DNA of 64,000 bases from Amycolatopsis sp. MtRt-6 (lineage in GTDB: Bacteria > Actinomycetota > Actinomycetes > Mycobacteriales > Pseudonocardiaceae), in contig NZ_JADWPD010000046.1 in NCBI RefSeq assembly GCF_017308975.1, forward strand, positions 1-64,000, in the 5' to 3' direction. Made by a program: the position numbers and the translations under genes. Shown in pieces: positions 21,722 through 29,946 of the stretch. Under the pieces are notes generated by a model that saw only the letters and a list, made by a program, of their open reading frames with translations, made no database searches and was not told the origin of the DNA. How positions within the stretch are numbered: position 1 is the first letter of the stretch; every line of letters begins with the position of its first letter.

Positions 21722-23197
21722 TCACGCCGGGCGAATCGACTGGCGGTGCCGGAACACGTCGTCCGGGTCCCAGTGCGCCTTCGCCCGCCGCAAGCGCGCG
21801 TAGTTGTCCTTGAAGTACAGGTCGTGCCACGGCACCCCGGAGGTGTTCCAGTCCGGGTCCGACAGGTCGGCGTCCGGGTAGTTGACGTAGCAGCCGTCGA
21901 CCACCTCGCCCGGCACCGGGACACCGCCCGTTCCGGCGTACATCGAACGGTAGAACTCCCGCACCCAGGCGATGTTCGCCGCGTCGGCGTCCACTGTGGA
22001 CCAGAACGACTGGTACAGCAGCTTGAACGTGCTGTCCCGCTGGGCCACCGCGGTCGCGGCCGGATCGGCCGCCGAGATCGCGCCGCCGTAGGAGAACGCG
22101 ACCAGCATCGTGTTCGGGTTCGTGACGCCCGGCCGGGTCAGGAACGCGTACGCGGTCCGCAGCTGGTCGTCCGGCAGGGGGTTCCGGACGTACGCCGACT
22201 TGTGCTCGGCGCGCAGCGTCGGGTCGTTCAGCACCGGCGTGTTCGTGCCGAGGAACCGCGTCGCCCGCAGCCACGGCAGCCGCCGCGGCCGGGCCAGGCC
22301 AGGCATCGGGCCGAATTCGCCCGCCCGGGCGAACCCGGTCGTCGCCAGGTCGCCGAGGACCGCGGACAGGTGCTCGTCGAGCACGCGGGCCGCGGCCGGC
22401 GCGGCCGCGTCGATCTGCGCCACCAGGCCGACCGTGCCGTTGCAGCGGTGGTTCAGCATGAGCAGGCTCGACAGCGCCGCGCCCGGCGAGTCCGGCGCGC
22501 GGTGCTCGTGGTGCCAGCGCGCGTAGCCGCCGAGCAGGCGGGCGAACCGCCGCTCGTCGAGGTCCGCCCACGGCACCGACAACGCGGCCACCAGCACCTC
22601 GGACGGCGGCGTGACCAGCGGCGCCTCGAACAGGAACCGCGTCACCACGCCGAACGAGCCGCCCCCGCCGCCGGTGTGCGCCCAGAACAGATCCGCCTCG
22701 GGGCCGGTGGAATCGCGGGTGGCGACGACGGTCCGGCCGTCGGCGAGCACGACCTCGACGCCGTGGAGGTGGTCGACGGTCAGGCCGTCGCGCCGGGACA
22801 GCAGGCCGTAGCCGCCGCCGGTGATGTGGCCGCCCGCGCCGACCGAATAGCAGATCCCGCCGGGGATCGTCACGCCCCAGCCGCGGTACAGCTTCTCGTA
22901 GACGTCCTGCAGCTTCGCCCCGGCCCCGACGGAAAAGACGCCGTCCGAGAAGTCCACTTCGGACATCGCGCCGAGGTCGACGAGCTCGTCGACGTCTTCG
23001 TGGTGGACGAAGTCCTCGAAGCAGTGGCCACCGCTGCGGATCGAGAGCCGCCCGGTGGCGCCGGCGACCGCCGAAGCGACCTCCGCCGTGGTGCGCGGCA
23101 GGTGCACGGACGCCGGTTTCGCGGTGTAGCGCTGGTTGATCCCGGCCGTGAAGTCCGCGTAGCGCGGGTCTTCCGGCCCGATGGCGCATCCGGTCAT
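21722..23197 (-). CDS. BBE-type bicovalent FAD oxidoreductase
   Basis: 491 residues of the berberine-bridge-enzyme family: FAD_binding_4 domain at about 30-170 and the BBE C-terminal motif near the end (WHDLYFKDNYARLRRAKAHWDP). Both covalent flavin anchors are present: His58 in RSGGHC and Cys116 in GGICYSVG. This supports 8-alpha-histidyl/6-S-cysteinyl FAD. Actinomycete relatives oxidise sugars or alcohols on polyketide glycosides. No signal peptide is visible. AGGAGG precedes the ATG. It is cotranscribed with the downstream monooxygenase. Confidence 0.9.
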   Translation of the reverse strand: MTGCAIGPEDPRYADFTAGINQRYTAKPASVHLPRTTAEVASAVAGATGRLSIRSGGHCFEDFVHHEDVDELVDLGAMSEVDFSDGVFSVGAGAKLQDVYEKLYRGWGVTIPGGICYSVGAGGHITGGGYGLLSRRDGLTVDHLHGVEVVLADGRTVVATRDSTGPEADLFWAHTGGGGGSFGVVTRFLFEAPLVTPPSEVLVAALSVPWADLDERRFARLLGGYARWHHEHRAPDSPGAALSSLLMLNHRCNGTVGLVAQIDAAAPAAARVLDEHLSAVLGDLATTGFARAGEFGPMPGLARPRRLPWLRATRFLGTNTPVLNDPTLRAEHKSAYVRNPLPDDQLRTAYAFLTRPGVTNPNTMLVAFSYGGAISAADPAATAVAQRDSTFKLLYQSFWSTVDADAANIAWVREFYRSMYAGTGGVPVPGEVVDGCYVNYPDADLSDPDWNTSGVPWHDLYFKDNYARLRRAKAHWDPDDVFRHRQSIRPA

Positions 23198-23212
23198 GGC
23201 TCCTCCTGGGGG

Positions 23213-23240
23213 AAGGCCGGGACGGCAGCGTCCCGGCCTT
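23213..23240. terminator. Hairpin between tautomerase and BBE-oxidase genes
   Basis: An 11-base perfect stem (AAGGCCGGGAC and its complement, six-base loop) fills the 46-base gap. It probably ends or attenuates the minus-strand MFS operon before the flavoenzyme pair. Confidence 0.7.
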
Positions 23241-23243
23241 CGC

Positions 23244-23429
23244 TCAGAGGTCTTCGGCGAGCTTCCCGCCGAGGCCCCAGTGGTCCTTTTCGACGTCGGT
23301 GACGATCACCGTCACCGCCGCTTCCGGGCACTTCGCGAGCCGGGAAACGGTGCCTGTCACCTCTTCGACGAGCTGACGGCGTTCGGGCTCACCGGCCCCC
23401 TTCCACCAGCTGACCTGCACGACCGGCAT
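23244..23429 (-). CDS. 4-oxalocrotonate tautomerase-like protein
   Basis: 61 residues beginning MPVVQVSWWKG. The proline that becomes N-terminal after methionine removal is the catalytic base of this superfamily, and the length matches the small 4-OT subunit. The body reads ERRQLVEEVTGTVSRL, then VTVIVTDVEKDHWGLGG, typical of the fold; the canonical second active-site arginine is not certain. The 5' 41 bases overlap the end of the MFS gene, so expression depends on that operon. Confidence 0.85.
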   Translation of the reverse strand: MPVVQVSWWKGAGEPERRQLVEEVTGTVSRLAKCPEAAVTVIVTDVEKDHWGLGGKLAEDL

Positions 23430-24603
23430 GGCGGTCCACCTCCTCTCCGGTTTTCGTGTCGCCACGGCGGTCGAGTCCCACCGCGGCCAGGGCGACGGCC
23501 AGCGAAGCCACCGCCAGCCCGGCGCCGATCCAGCTCGGCGAAAGCAGCCCCGCACCGGCGCTGATGCCGAGGCCACCGAGCCACGGGCCGAGCGCGTTGC
23601 CGACGTTGAACGCCGAGATGTTGCTGGTGCTCGCCAGGGTCGGCGCGCCTTCGGTCTCGTTCATCACCCGCGTCTGCAGCGCCGGGTTGATCAGGAAGCT
23701 GCCGATCCCGAACAGGAACAGCGTCGCGATCATCGCCGGCTTGCTGTGCGCGGCGAGCGAGAACGCGCCGAGCATCACGGCCAGCACGAGCAGGCCCGCG
23801 CACAGCGTGCCCATCAGCGAGCGGTCGGCGAACCGGCCGCCGAGCACGCTGCCGAGGAAGGTGCCGACCCCGAACAGGGCCAGCAGCGGTGGCACCGAAC
23901 CGGACGAGAAGCCGGTGACGTCGGTCAGCAGCGGCGCGATGTAGGTGTACGCGGTGTAGAGCGCGGCCTGGCTGAGCATGGTCGTGCCCAGCGCCAGCCA
24001 CACCTTCGGCTTGCGGAACGCGGCCAGCTCGTGGCGCACGCCCAGGTGGCCGGCGCGCGGCTGGTGCGGGACCAGCGCGACGACGCCGATGAGGTCGATC
24101 ACGCCGAGGACGGCGATCGCCAGGAACGTCGCGCGCCAGCCGAAGTGCTGGCCGATGAACGTGCCGAGCGGGACACCGGCGATGGTGGCGATGGTCAGGC
24201 CGCCGAACATGATCGCGATGGCGCGGGCGCGTTTGGCCGGTTCGACCAGCCCGGCCGCGACCACCGCGCCGATACCGAAGAACGAGCCGTGCGCGACGGC
24301 GGTGACCACGCGGGCGGCCATCAGCACGCCGAACGACGGCGCGAGCGCGGCGACCACCTCGCCGACGACGAACACCACCAGCAGTGCGACGAGCGCCGCC
24401 TTCCGCGGCACCTTGGTGGTCGCCGCGGTGATCAGCGGCGCGCCGACGACGACGCCGAGCGCGAACAGCGAGATGAGCAGCCCGGCCTGGGGCAGGGAAA
24501 CACCGAAGGCGCCGGACAGTTCCGGCAGCAGGCCGGCGATCATGAACTCGGTCGTCCCCAGGCTGAACACAGTCAGCCCGAGCACGAACAGGGCGATGGG
24601 CAT
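23389..24603 (-). CDS. MFS exporter (DHA1 family, AraJ/NepI-like)
   Basis: 404 residues with twelve hydrophobic helices. The start MPIALFVLGLTVFSLGTTEFMIAGLLPEL is typical of the TEFM subfamily that includes AraJ, NepI and many drug or arabinose-related exporters. The conserved A-motif equivalent is replaced by a short loop after helix 2. It follows the HbpS-like gene and precedes the tautomerase, all transcribed away from a TetR regulator, which makes it a likely regulated efflux pump. Substrate unknown. Confidence 0.88.
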   Translation of the reverse strand: MPIALFVLGLTVFSLGTTEFMIAGLLPELSGAFGVSLPQAGLLISLFALGVVVGAPLITAATTKVPRKAALVALLVVFVVGEVVAALAPSFGVLMAARVVTAVAHGSFFGIGAVVAAGLVEPAKRARAIAIMFGGLTIATIAGVPLGTFIGQHFGWRATFLAIAVLGVIDLIGVVALVPHQPRAGHLGVRHELAAFRKPKVWLALGTTMLSQAALYTAYTYIAPLLTDVTGFSSGSVPPLLALFGVGTFLGSVLGGRFADRSLMGTLCAGLLVLAVMLGAFSLAAHSKPAMIATLFLFGIGSFLINPALQTRVMNETEGAPTLASTSNISAFNVGNALGPWLGGLGISAGAGLLSPSWIGAGLAVASLAVALAAVGLDRRGDTKTGEEVDRHAGRAGQLVEGGR

Positions 24604-24632
24604 CGTGACTCCCGAAGGGGTTCGGTGCGCGG

Positions 24633-25064
24633 TCAGGGCTTCGCGTCGAGGGCCGACAGGCCGGCTTCGGCGATCTTGACGTCGTCGGTCCAGTGGGCAC
24701 CGGAGACGCCGATCGCCCCGACGAGCTCGCCGTCGACCACGATGGGCAGGCCGCCGCCCATGCCGACCAGGCGGTCGATCGCGGTGGGCGCGGCCGTCCG
24801 CAGCACCGGGTCGGCGTCGAGCACCTCCGACCACTTCTGGGTCGGCATCCCCGACGACGCGGCCGTGTAGGCCTTGTCCTGCGCGACCTGGACGGCGTTG
24901 AGCTTCGCCCCGTCCTGCCGCAGGAACGCCTTCAGGTGGCCGCCTTCGTCCACCACCGCGACGGCGAACCGCTTGTCGGTCCCCTTCGCGGCCTCGTCGG
25001 CCGCGCGGACGATCTGCCAGGCCAGCTCGTCGCTGACGGACGACCGGCGCTGCACGTGAGGCAT
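24633..25064 (-). CDS. GlcG/HbpS-family (DUF336) protein
   Basis: 143 residues with the DUF336 pattern: SDELAWQIVRAADEAAK, then FAVAVVDEGGHLKAFLRQDGA, KAYTAASSGMPT and GGGLPIVVDGELVGAIGVSGA. Family members bind haem or small ligands or occur beside redox enzymes; no signal peptide is present, so this one is cytoplasmic. First gene of the minus-strand operon, with three TetR-type operator copies between it and the divergent regulator. Confidence 0.88.
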   Translation of the reverse strand: MPHVQRRSSVSDELAWQIVRAADEAAKGTDKRFAVAVVDEGGHLKAFLRQDGAKLNAVQVAQDKAYTAASSGMPTQKWSEVLDADPVLRTAAPTAIDRLVGMGGGLPIVVDGELVGAIGVSGAHWTDDVKIAEAGLSALDAKP

Positions 25065-25119
25065 GACTGAACTCCTTCTCGGGTTGGCGCTGTCTGTGGG
25101 CTCCGTTCGACCGTAACAA

Positions 25120-25144
25120 ATCTGGATTGATCGGTAAACAACAG
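25120..25144. promoter_or_regulatory. TetR operator copy A
   Basis: The site reads ATCTGGATTGAT followed by CGGTAAACAACAG on the plus strand, 56 bases upstream of the HbpS-like start codon. It recurs in inverted orientation at 25215-25239 and 25248-25268. Confidence 0.65.
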
Positions 25145-25214
25145 GGGGGTTGATGACGTGCCCTGAATCAGCAACTTCCTGGGAAAACGCCGAAAAATTT
25201 ACCTCAGCGGCCAG

Positions 25215-25239
25215 CCATTGTTGATCAATCAGTCCAGAT
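25215..25239. promoter_or_regulatory. TetR operator copy C (inverted)
   Basis: The minus strand reads ATCTGGACTGATTG then ATCAACAATGG, agreeing with copy A over ATCTGGAYTGAT and AACAA. It contains the palindrome TTGATCAA and lies in the divergent promoter region. Confidence 0.6.
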
Positions 25240-25247
25240 AACGACTC

Positions 25248-25268
25248 CTGTTGTTGACCGATCGTTCC
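25248..25268. promoter_or_regulatory. TetR operator copy B (inverted)
   Basis: The minus strand reads GGAACGATCGGT then CAACAACAG, identical to copy A except for three bases in 21. It lies 21-41 bases before the TetR start codon, where binding would repress the regulator's own gene. Confidence 0.65.
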
Positions 25269-25288
25269 ACCATCTTTAGACTGGACCC

Positions 25289-25873
25289 ATGCCACGCGTC
25301 CGCGAGTTCGACACCGACGAGGTGGTCCAGAAGGCCATGGAGGTCTTCTGGCGCCAGGGGTACGAGGCCACCTCGATCCAGGACCTCGCCGAGGCGACCG
25401 GGCTCGGGCGCGGCTCCCTCTACGCCGCGTTCGGGAGCAAGCACGGCCTCTACGAGCACGCGCTGCAGCGGTACGTGCGGCAGACCACCGACGCCACGCG
25501 CGAATCGCTGATGCGGCGGGTGCCGATCCGGCAGGTGATGCGCGACCTGCTGCTGGGCCGGATCGACGACGCGCTGAAGGAACCCGGCCGGCCCGGCTGC
25601 CTGCTCGTCATGGCGATCACCGAACGGGTACCGCACGACGACGTCGCCAACCGGATCGTGTGCGATGCGATCGCCGCGTTGCAGGACTCCTTCCACGGCA
25701 CCCTGCACCTGGCCCGCGGCATGGGCGAGCTGCCGCCGGACACCGACATCCCCGCGGTGTCGAACTTCCTGGTGACGATGATCCAGGGACTGCGGGTGAT
25801 GAGCGCGGTCTGCCGCGACAAGCCACTGCTGGAACAGGTCGTCGACACCGCTTTGCTCGCCATTCCGCAATAA
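25289..25873 (+). CDS. TetR/AcrR-family repressor
   Basis: 194 residues. The N-terminal HTH reads VFWRQGYEATSIQDLAEATGLGRGSLYAAFGSKHGLY, a textbook TetR DNA-binding domain. The ligand-binding half resembles TetR_C_16/YcdC-like regulators of quinone- or electrophile-responsive genes, and includes Cys residues in RPGCLLV, RIVCDAI and AVCRDKP. Divergent from the HbpS-MFS-tautomerase operon with three repeated operator sequences between. A strong terminator follows. Confidence 0.92.
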   Translation: MPRVREFDTDEVVQKAMEVFWRQGYEATSIQDLAEATGLGRGSLYAAFGSKHGLYEHALQRYVRQTTDATRESLMRRVPIRQVMRDLLLGRIDDALKEPGRPGCLLVMAITERVPHDDVANRIVCDAIAALQDSFHGTLHLARGMGELPPDTDIPAVSNFLVTMIQGLRVMSAVCRDKPLLEQVVDTALLAIPQ

Positions 25874-25894
25874 GCACCGTTTCCACACCCGACT

Positions 25895-25924
25895 GGCGGC
25901 CACCGCGAGGTGGCCGCCTTTTTT
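25895..25924 (+). terminator. Rho-independent terminator after the TetR gene
   Basis: Perfect 10-base stem GGCGGCCACC / GGTGGCCGCC with GCGA tetraloop, followed by six T residues. This is one of the few canonical intrinsic terminators in the window. Confidence 0.92.
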
Positions 25925-26135
25925 CTTGTCCAGGAAAAGTCGATCATGCGTGGCAGGCCATTCGGTTTCAACCAGCCGACATCAGCGGAACCATCCGTAA
26001 AACCCGGACTTGCGGGAAGTAACCGCACGACGTATGTGACATCCTTCACAGCAGGCGCCCGACTCGGGGTTTCCCCGTGGTTTTGGGCAAACCGGCGGAC
26101 ATCCCCGTTCCCTCGTTCGGCGGACACCGATTTTT

Positions 26136-26151
26136 ACTGAATCGATTCAGT
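26136..26151. promoter_or_regulatory. Perfect 16-base palindrome
   Basis: ACTGAATCGATTCAGT is a perfect palindrome in the AT-richer 400-base leader between the TetR terminator and the seven-gene operon. It resembles TetR/MarR-type operators. The rest of 25925-26324 holds a candidate promoter and the word GATCAATCC at 26271-26279, shared with TetR operator copy A. Confidence 0.5.
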
Positions 26152-26200
26152 CAATATCTCCTACTCCATTCGAGGCGATTACCGGCGGCTGTTCACAAAT

Positions 26201-26229
26201 TTGCAACATTCCGCCGGGCTATGTACGGT
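26201..26229 (+). promoter_or_regulatory. Candidate sigma-70-type promoter of the 26-33 kb operon
   Basis: TTGCAA (26201-26206) and TACGGT (26224-26229) are separated by 17 bases, about 95 bases before the bicupin start. The match is moderate. Confidence 0.4.
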
Positions 26230-26324
26230 CGTCACCGGAAGCCGAATCAATGATCTGATCATGGTTAATTGATCAATCCGCTTCCCATCCATTGGCAAAT
26301 CGTCAGCAACTGATTGGACCTGGG

Positions 26325-27110
26325 ATGCTCACCGACCAGATTCAGGGGACGATCGTCCGCGCCGCGGACTTCGTCTTCGCACCGTTCGACTGGGGGCGCG
26401 TCGCCGAGCCGGTCGGCCCGGCCATGGGGGCACGCAAGGTGACCCTGCTCGTCGTGGAGGTCGCACCGGGCAAGACCTGGCGCCTCGGCTGGGCCCTCGA
26501 AGAGGAGAACGTCGCGGTCGTCTTCGCCGGCTCCGGCCACGGCGACGTCACCGGCCACCGCACCGAGGTCGAGCGCGGCTCCGCCCTGCACTCGCCGACC
26601 GGGCGGACGCTCGAGCTCGAAGCCGGCGACGACGGCCTGACCGCGTACGTCTGGCGCACCCGGCTGGAGGGCGGCGAGCCCACCGGCACCGCGCCCCGGC
26701 TGCGGAACGACCTGTGGAACACCGAAACGCAGCTGCACGGCTTCAGCGGCACCGGCGAGGTGACCGCCGACGAGAACACCGCCGTCATGAACTTCCTGTT
26801 CTGGCCCGGCACCGGCAGCGCGCGGCTGTGCCTGCACTGCGGGATCCAGGAGCCGGGGCAGACCTTCAACGTCCACCAGCACCCGGACAGCGAAGAGGCC
26901 TTCATCGCTTTCGAAGGCGACGGCCAGATGTTCCTGATCGACCGCTGGCACGACGTCTCCCCCGGCGACGTGCTGTTCGCCGCGCCCGGCGTGCCGCACG
27001 GCACGCGCAATCCGGACACCGCCGCGAAGCGGTTCGCCACCTGCGGCGGTCCCACGCCGTTCGACCCCGTCCTCTACGCCCGTGCGGGCGTCTCCGCGGA
27101 GGTGAAGTAG
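26325..27110 (+). CDS. Bicupin protein
   Basis: 261 residues with two cupin folds. The second (about residues 155-245) has a full metal-site motif: HQHPDSEEAFIAFEGDG, then PGDVLFAAPGVPHGTRN. The first lacks the clear HxH and is probably structural. Such bicupins include ureidoglycine aminohydrolase and various oxygenases or isomerases, but no subfamily signature is decisive. ATG 26325 is preferred over the TTG at 26292, although the ribosome site is weak. It opens a seven-gene run with gaps of no more than five bases or overlaps. Confidence 0.78.
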   Translation: MLTDQIQGTIVRAADFVFAPFDWGRVAEPVGPAMGARKVTLLVVEVAPGKTWRLGWALEEENVAVVFAGSGHGDVTGHRTEVERGSALHSPTGRTLELEAGDDGLTAYVWRTRLEGGEPTGTAPRLRNDLWNTETQLHGFSGTGEVTADENTAVMNFLFWPGTGSARLCLHCGIQEPGQTFNVHQHPDSEEAFIAFEGDGQMFLIDRWHDVSPGDVLFAAPGVPHGTRNPDTAAKRFATCGGPTPFDPVLYARAGVSAEVK

Positions 27111-27115
27111 TAGTC

Positions 27116-28906
27116 ATGTGCCGGATCTATGGACACCTGGGCGGTGACCTCGCGCACCACCACCTGCGCGCGGTTTCGGCGCTGCAGCGGCACGGCGGCC
27201 CGGATGCCCGGTTCAGCGCGGCCGGGGACGGCTGGGCGCTGGGCAACAACCGGCTGGCCATCATCGACCTCGACGGCGGCGAGCAGCCCTACCGGCTCGG
27301 CCGCGACATCAAGGTCGTCTTCAACGGCGAGATCTACAACCACACCGAGCTGCGCCGCGAGCTGCACGCCGCCGGCTACGTCTTCCACGACCACTGCGAC
27401 GGCAACGTGATCCCGGCCCTCTACCACCGGTACGGCCTGGACTTCGTCGACCACCTCGACGGGATGTACGCCATCGCGGTGCTCGACCTGCGGGCCGAGC
27501 CGAAGCTGGTGCTCGCGACCGACGACGCGGGCATGAAACCGCTGTACTACCACGAAAACGGTCACGAGCTGTACTTCTCGTCGGAGCTGCCGGCGCTGCT
27601 GAGCGTGCCCGGCGTGCCGTGGGATCTGTGGGAGGAAGGTCTCGACAGCTACCTCACCACCAAGACGCCGTTCGGCGAGCGGACGATGTTCGACGGCGTC
27701 CGCGTGCTGCCGCGCGCGGCCACCGCCGTCTACACGCGCTCGGGCGGGCTCAAGATCTCGAAGCGCGCCGAAAGCGCGTTCCCGGCCGAGGACGGCGGCG
27801 ACCTCGCCGCGGCCGGTGCCCGGGTGCGCGAGATGCTGCGCGCCGAGACCCACCGGCTCGCGCTGGCCGACGTGCCGATCTCGACGATCACCAGCGGGGG
27901 CCTGGATTCCAGCCTGGTGACGGCCCTGCTGGCGGAGAAGGTCCCGCACGTGCACGCGTTCAACATCGCCTACACCGGCGACTGGCCGTTCGACGAGAAG
28001 CGCTACGCCCGCGAAGTCGCGGCGCGCAGCGGCGCCACCTACCACCAGATCGAGGCGGACCCGGCGACGTTCCCTGGCCTGCTCGACGAGGTCGTGTGGC
28101 ACCTGGGCCAGCCGAACGCCGACCCGATCACGCTCAGCACGTACCTGCTGTTCCAGGGCGTGCACGACGCCGGGTTCAAGGTGACGCTCTCGGGCGACGC
28201 GGCGGACGAGATCTTCGGCGGCTACGGCCGCATCCGCGACGCGCTGCTCGGCACCGAGGACTGGCCGAACGGGTACGTCGAGGCGCTCGCCGCGGTGCCG
28301 TCCGCGCTGCGGCAGCGGCTCTACACCGACGACTACCGGGAACTGTTGCGGCAAAAGGGAACCGAAGCCGAACGCATCGAGCGGCGGCTGCGCGCCGACG
28401 GCGGCGACCGGCTGGCCGCGATCACCGGGTTCGAAGTGGACGAACGGCTGCCCGCCTACCACCTGCGCCGCGTCGACCACCTGAGCATGGCCCACTCGGT
28501 CGAGGTGCGGCTGCCGTTCTGCCAGCGGTCGGTGACGCGCCTGGCCCGCCGGCTGCCTGCCGAGCACCGCGTGCGCGGCCGGGAGGTCAAGCGCGCGCTC
28601 TACGCGGGCGCCCGCGGCCTGGTCCCGGACTCCGTGCTCGACCGGCCGAAACAGCCGTTCACGCTGCCGATCACCGCCATGCTCGTGCCGGGGCAGCCGT
28701 TGCACGGCTACGCCCGCGACCTGCTGTCCGGTCCGTCGCTCGCCCTCGGCGGGCAGCTGGACCCGAAGGCCGTCGCCGGGCTGTTCGATGCCCAGGCCGC
28801 CCGGCCCAACGACGAGTCGGCGCTCGCCATCTGGTCGCTGCTCATCCACCGGATCTGGACCGAGCAGCTGGCCCGCGGCGGCGCCGGGGAAAGGAGGGCG
28901 GCCTGA
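27116..28906 (+). CDS. Asparagine synthetase (glutamine-hydrolysing)-like amidotransferase
   Basis: 596 residues, full length for AsnB. Cys2 directly follows the initiator Met (MCRIYGHLGG), so the glutaminase nucleophile is intact, unlike beta-lactam synthetases. The N-terminal Ntn domain shows FNGEIYNHTELR. The synthetase domain carries the PP-loop SGGLDSSLVTALLAEK near residue 260 and LSGDAADEIFGGYGR. Chemistry: ATP-dependent activation of a carboxylate and amide transfer from glutamine. Placement in a biosynthetic-looking operon rather than alone suggests a specialised substrate (inference). Start fixed by Cys2. Confidence 0.88.
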   Translation: MCRIYGHLGGDLAHHHLRAVSALQRHGGPDARFSAAGDGWALGNNRLAIIDLDGGEQPYRLGRDIKVVFNGEIYNHTELRRELHAAGYVFHDHCDGNVIPALYHRYGLDFVDHLDGMYAIAVLDLRAEPKLVLATDDAGMKPLYYHENGHELYFSSELPALLSVPGVPWDLWEEGLDSYLTTKTPFGERTMFDGVRVLPRAATAVYTRSGGLKISKRAESAFPAEDGGDLAAAGARVREMLRAETHRLALADVPISTITSGGLDSSLVTALLAEKVPHVHAFNIAYTGDWPFDEKRYAREVAARSGATYHQIEADPATFPGLLDEVVWHLGQPNADPITLSTYLLFQGVHDAGFKVTLSGDAADEIFGGYGRIRDALLGTEDWPNGYVEALAAVPSALRQRLYTDDYRELLRQKGTEAERIERRLRADGGDRLAAITGFEVDERLPAYHLRRVDHLSMAHSVEVRLPFCQRSVTRLARRLPAEHRVRGREVKRALYAGARGLVPDSVLDRPKQPFTLPITAMLVPGQPLHGYARDLLSGPSLALGGQLDPKAVAGLFDAQAARPNDESALAIWSLLIHRIWTEQLARGGAGERRAA

Positions 28907-29946
28907 TGCTCGCCCACATCGCACACGCCCACGGCAGCCCGAGCTCCACGCTGGTGCTGCCGGCCGAACAGTTGCCGACGTCCGAGGAAGCGCTTGCGCA
29001 AGCGCTCTCCGACGGCGTCGCCTGGCTCGCCGAGCACGGCTTGGCCAAGGTCACGAAGATCGCGCTGGTGTCGGTCTCCGAGCACCCGCTGTTCGATCTC
29101 GACTACCGGTTCGTGCAGGTCATCCCCGGCGATCCGGTGCGGTTCGACTTCCGCGGGAGCTGCGGGCACTCGGTGCTCTCGTCGGTCGTCGTGGCCAGCA
29201 GGCTCGGCTGGCTCCCCCGGCTCGCGCCCGGCCACCGCGCCCGGGTGCGCGTGCTCAACACCGAGGACCACGTGGTGTGCGAGGTCGACGAGTGCGTCCG
29301 CGACCGGACGACGTTCACCGCGCACTTCCTCAACCACCCCGCGGTGCCGCTGCACGAGCTGCTGCCGTTCGGGGAGACCACCACGGACCTGCCGTACGAG
29401 GACGGGATGATCCGGGTCAGCGCGGTCTCGGCCGGGAACCCGTACCTGTTCCTGTCCGGCCACGACCTCGGCGTGGACACCCCGGAGGAGCTGTTCGCCG
29501 CCGGTGAGCCCCTGTTCCGCACGATGAGCGCGATCCGTCGCGCAGCCGCGCACCAGTACGGCTACCCCGTCGGCGGCGCCTTCCCGAAGGTGGCCGCGGT
29601 CCTGCCGGACGGCGAGGACGGCCTCGCGGTGCGCGCGGTGTCCGTGCCGTCGTGGCACCCGACGATCGCGCTGACCGGCGCCGTCTGCCTCGGCGCGGCC
29701 CGCCGGATCCGCGGCACCATCCCGTTCCACCTCGCCGGCGGCGAGACCCGGCGCACCGCGCCGCTGCGGATCCGCACCGCGGGCGGCTGCACCACCTCCG
29801 CCGCGGCGGTGACCGGGCACGACCACGACAGCGAGCTGTCCTGGGTCAGCGTCCCGGAGAAGACGGTGTCGTTCACCGGCGCCGTGTCCATCGACTCGTT
29901 CGAACCCCACGTCCTGAAGGAGGACTCGTGCCTGCTGTCGATCTGA
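28906..29946 (+). CDS. PrpF-like isomerase (diaminopimelate-epimerase fold)
   Basis: 346 residues. Two related segments of the PrpF/methylitaconate isomerase fold are visible: RGSCGHSVLSSVVVASRLGW in the first half, with a cysteine where the family keeps a catalytic or substrate-contacting NCGN, and HPTIALTGAVCLGAARRIRGT in the second, matching the family's H-x-x-x-x-L-T-G-A-x-C motif. PrpF enzymes shift double bonds in methylaconitate or related unsaturated acids. The start ATG overlaps the AsnB stop by one base (TGATG) after AAGGAGG. Substrate unknown. Confidence 0.75.
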   Translation: MLAHIAHAHGSPSSTLVLPAEQLPTSEEALAQALSDGVAWLAEHGLAKVTKIALVSVSEHPLFDLDYRFVQVIPGDPVRFDFRGSCGHSVLSSVVVASRLGWLPRLAPGHRARVRVLNTEDHVVCEVDECVRDRTTFTAHFLNHPAVPLHELLPFGETTTDLPYEDGMIRVSAVSAGNPYLFLSGHDLGVDTPEELFAAGEPLFRTMSAIRRAAAHQYGYPVGGAFPKVAAVLPDGEDGLAVRAVSVPSWHPTIALTGAVCLGAARRIRGTIPFHLAGGETRRTAPLRIRTAGGCTTSAAAVTGHDHDSELSWVSVPEKTVSFTGAVSIDSFEPHVLKEDSCLLSI

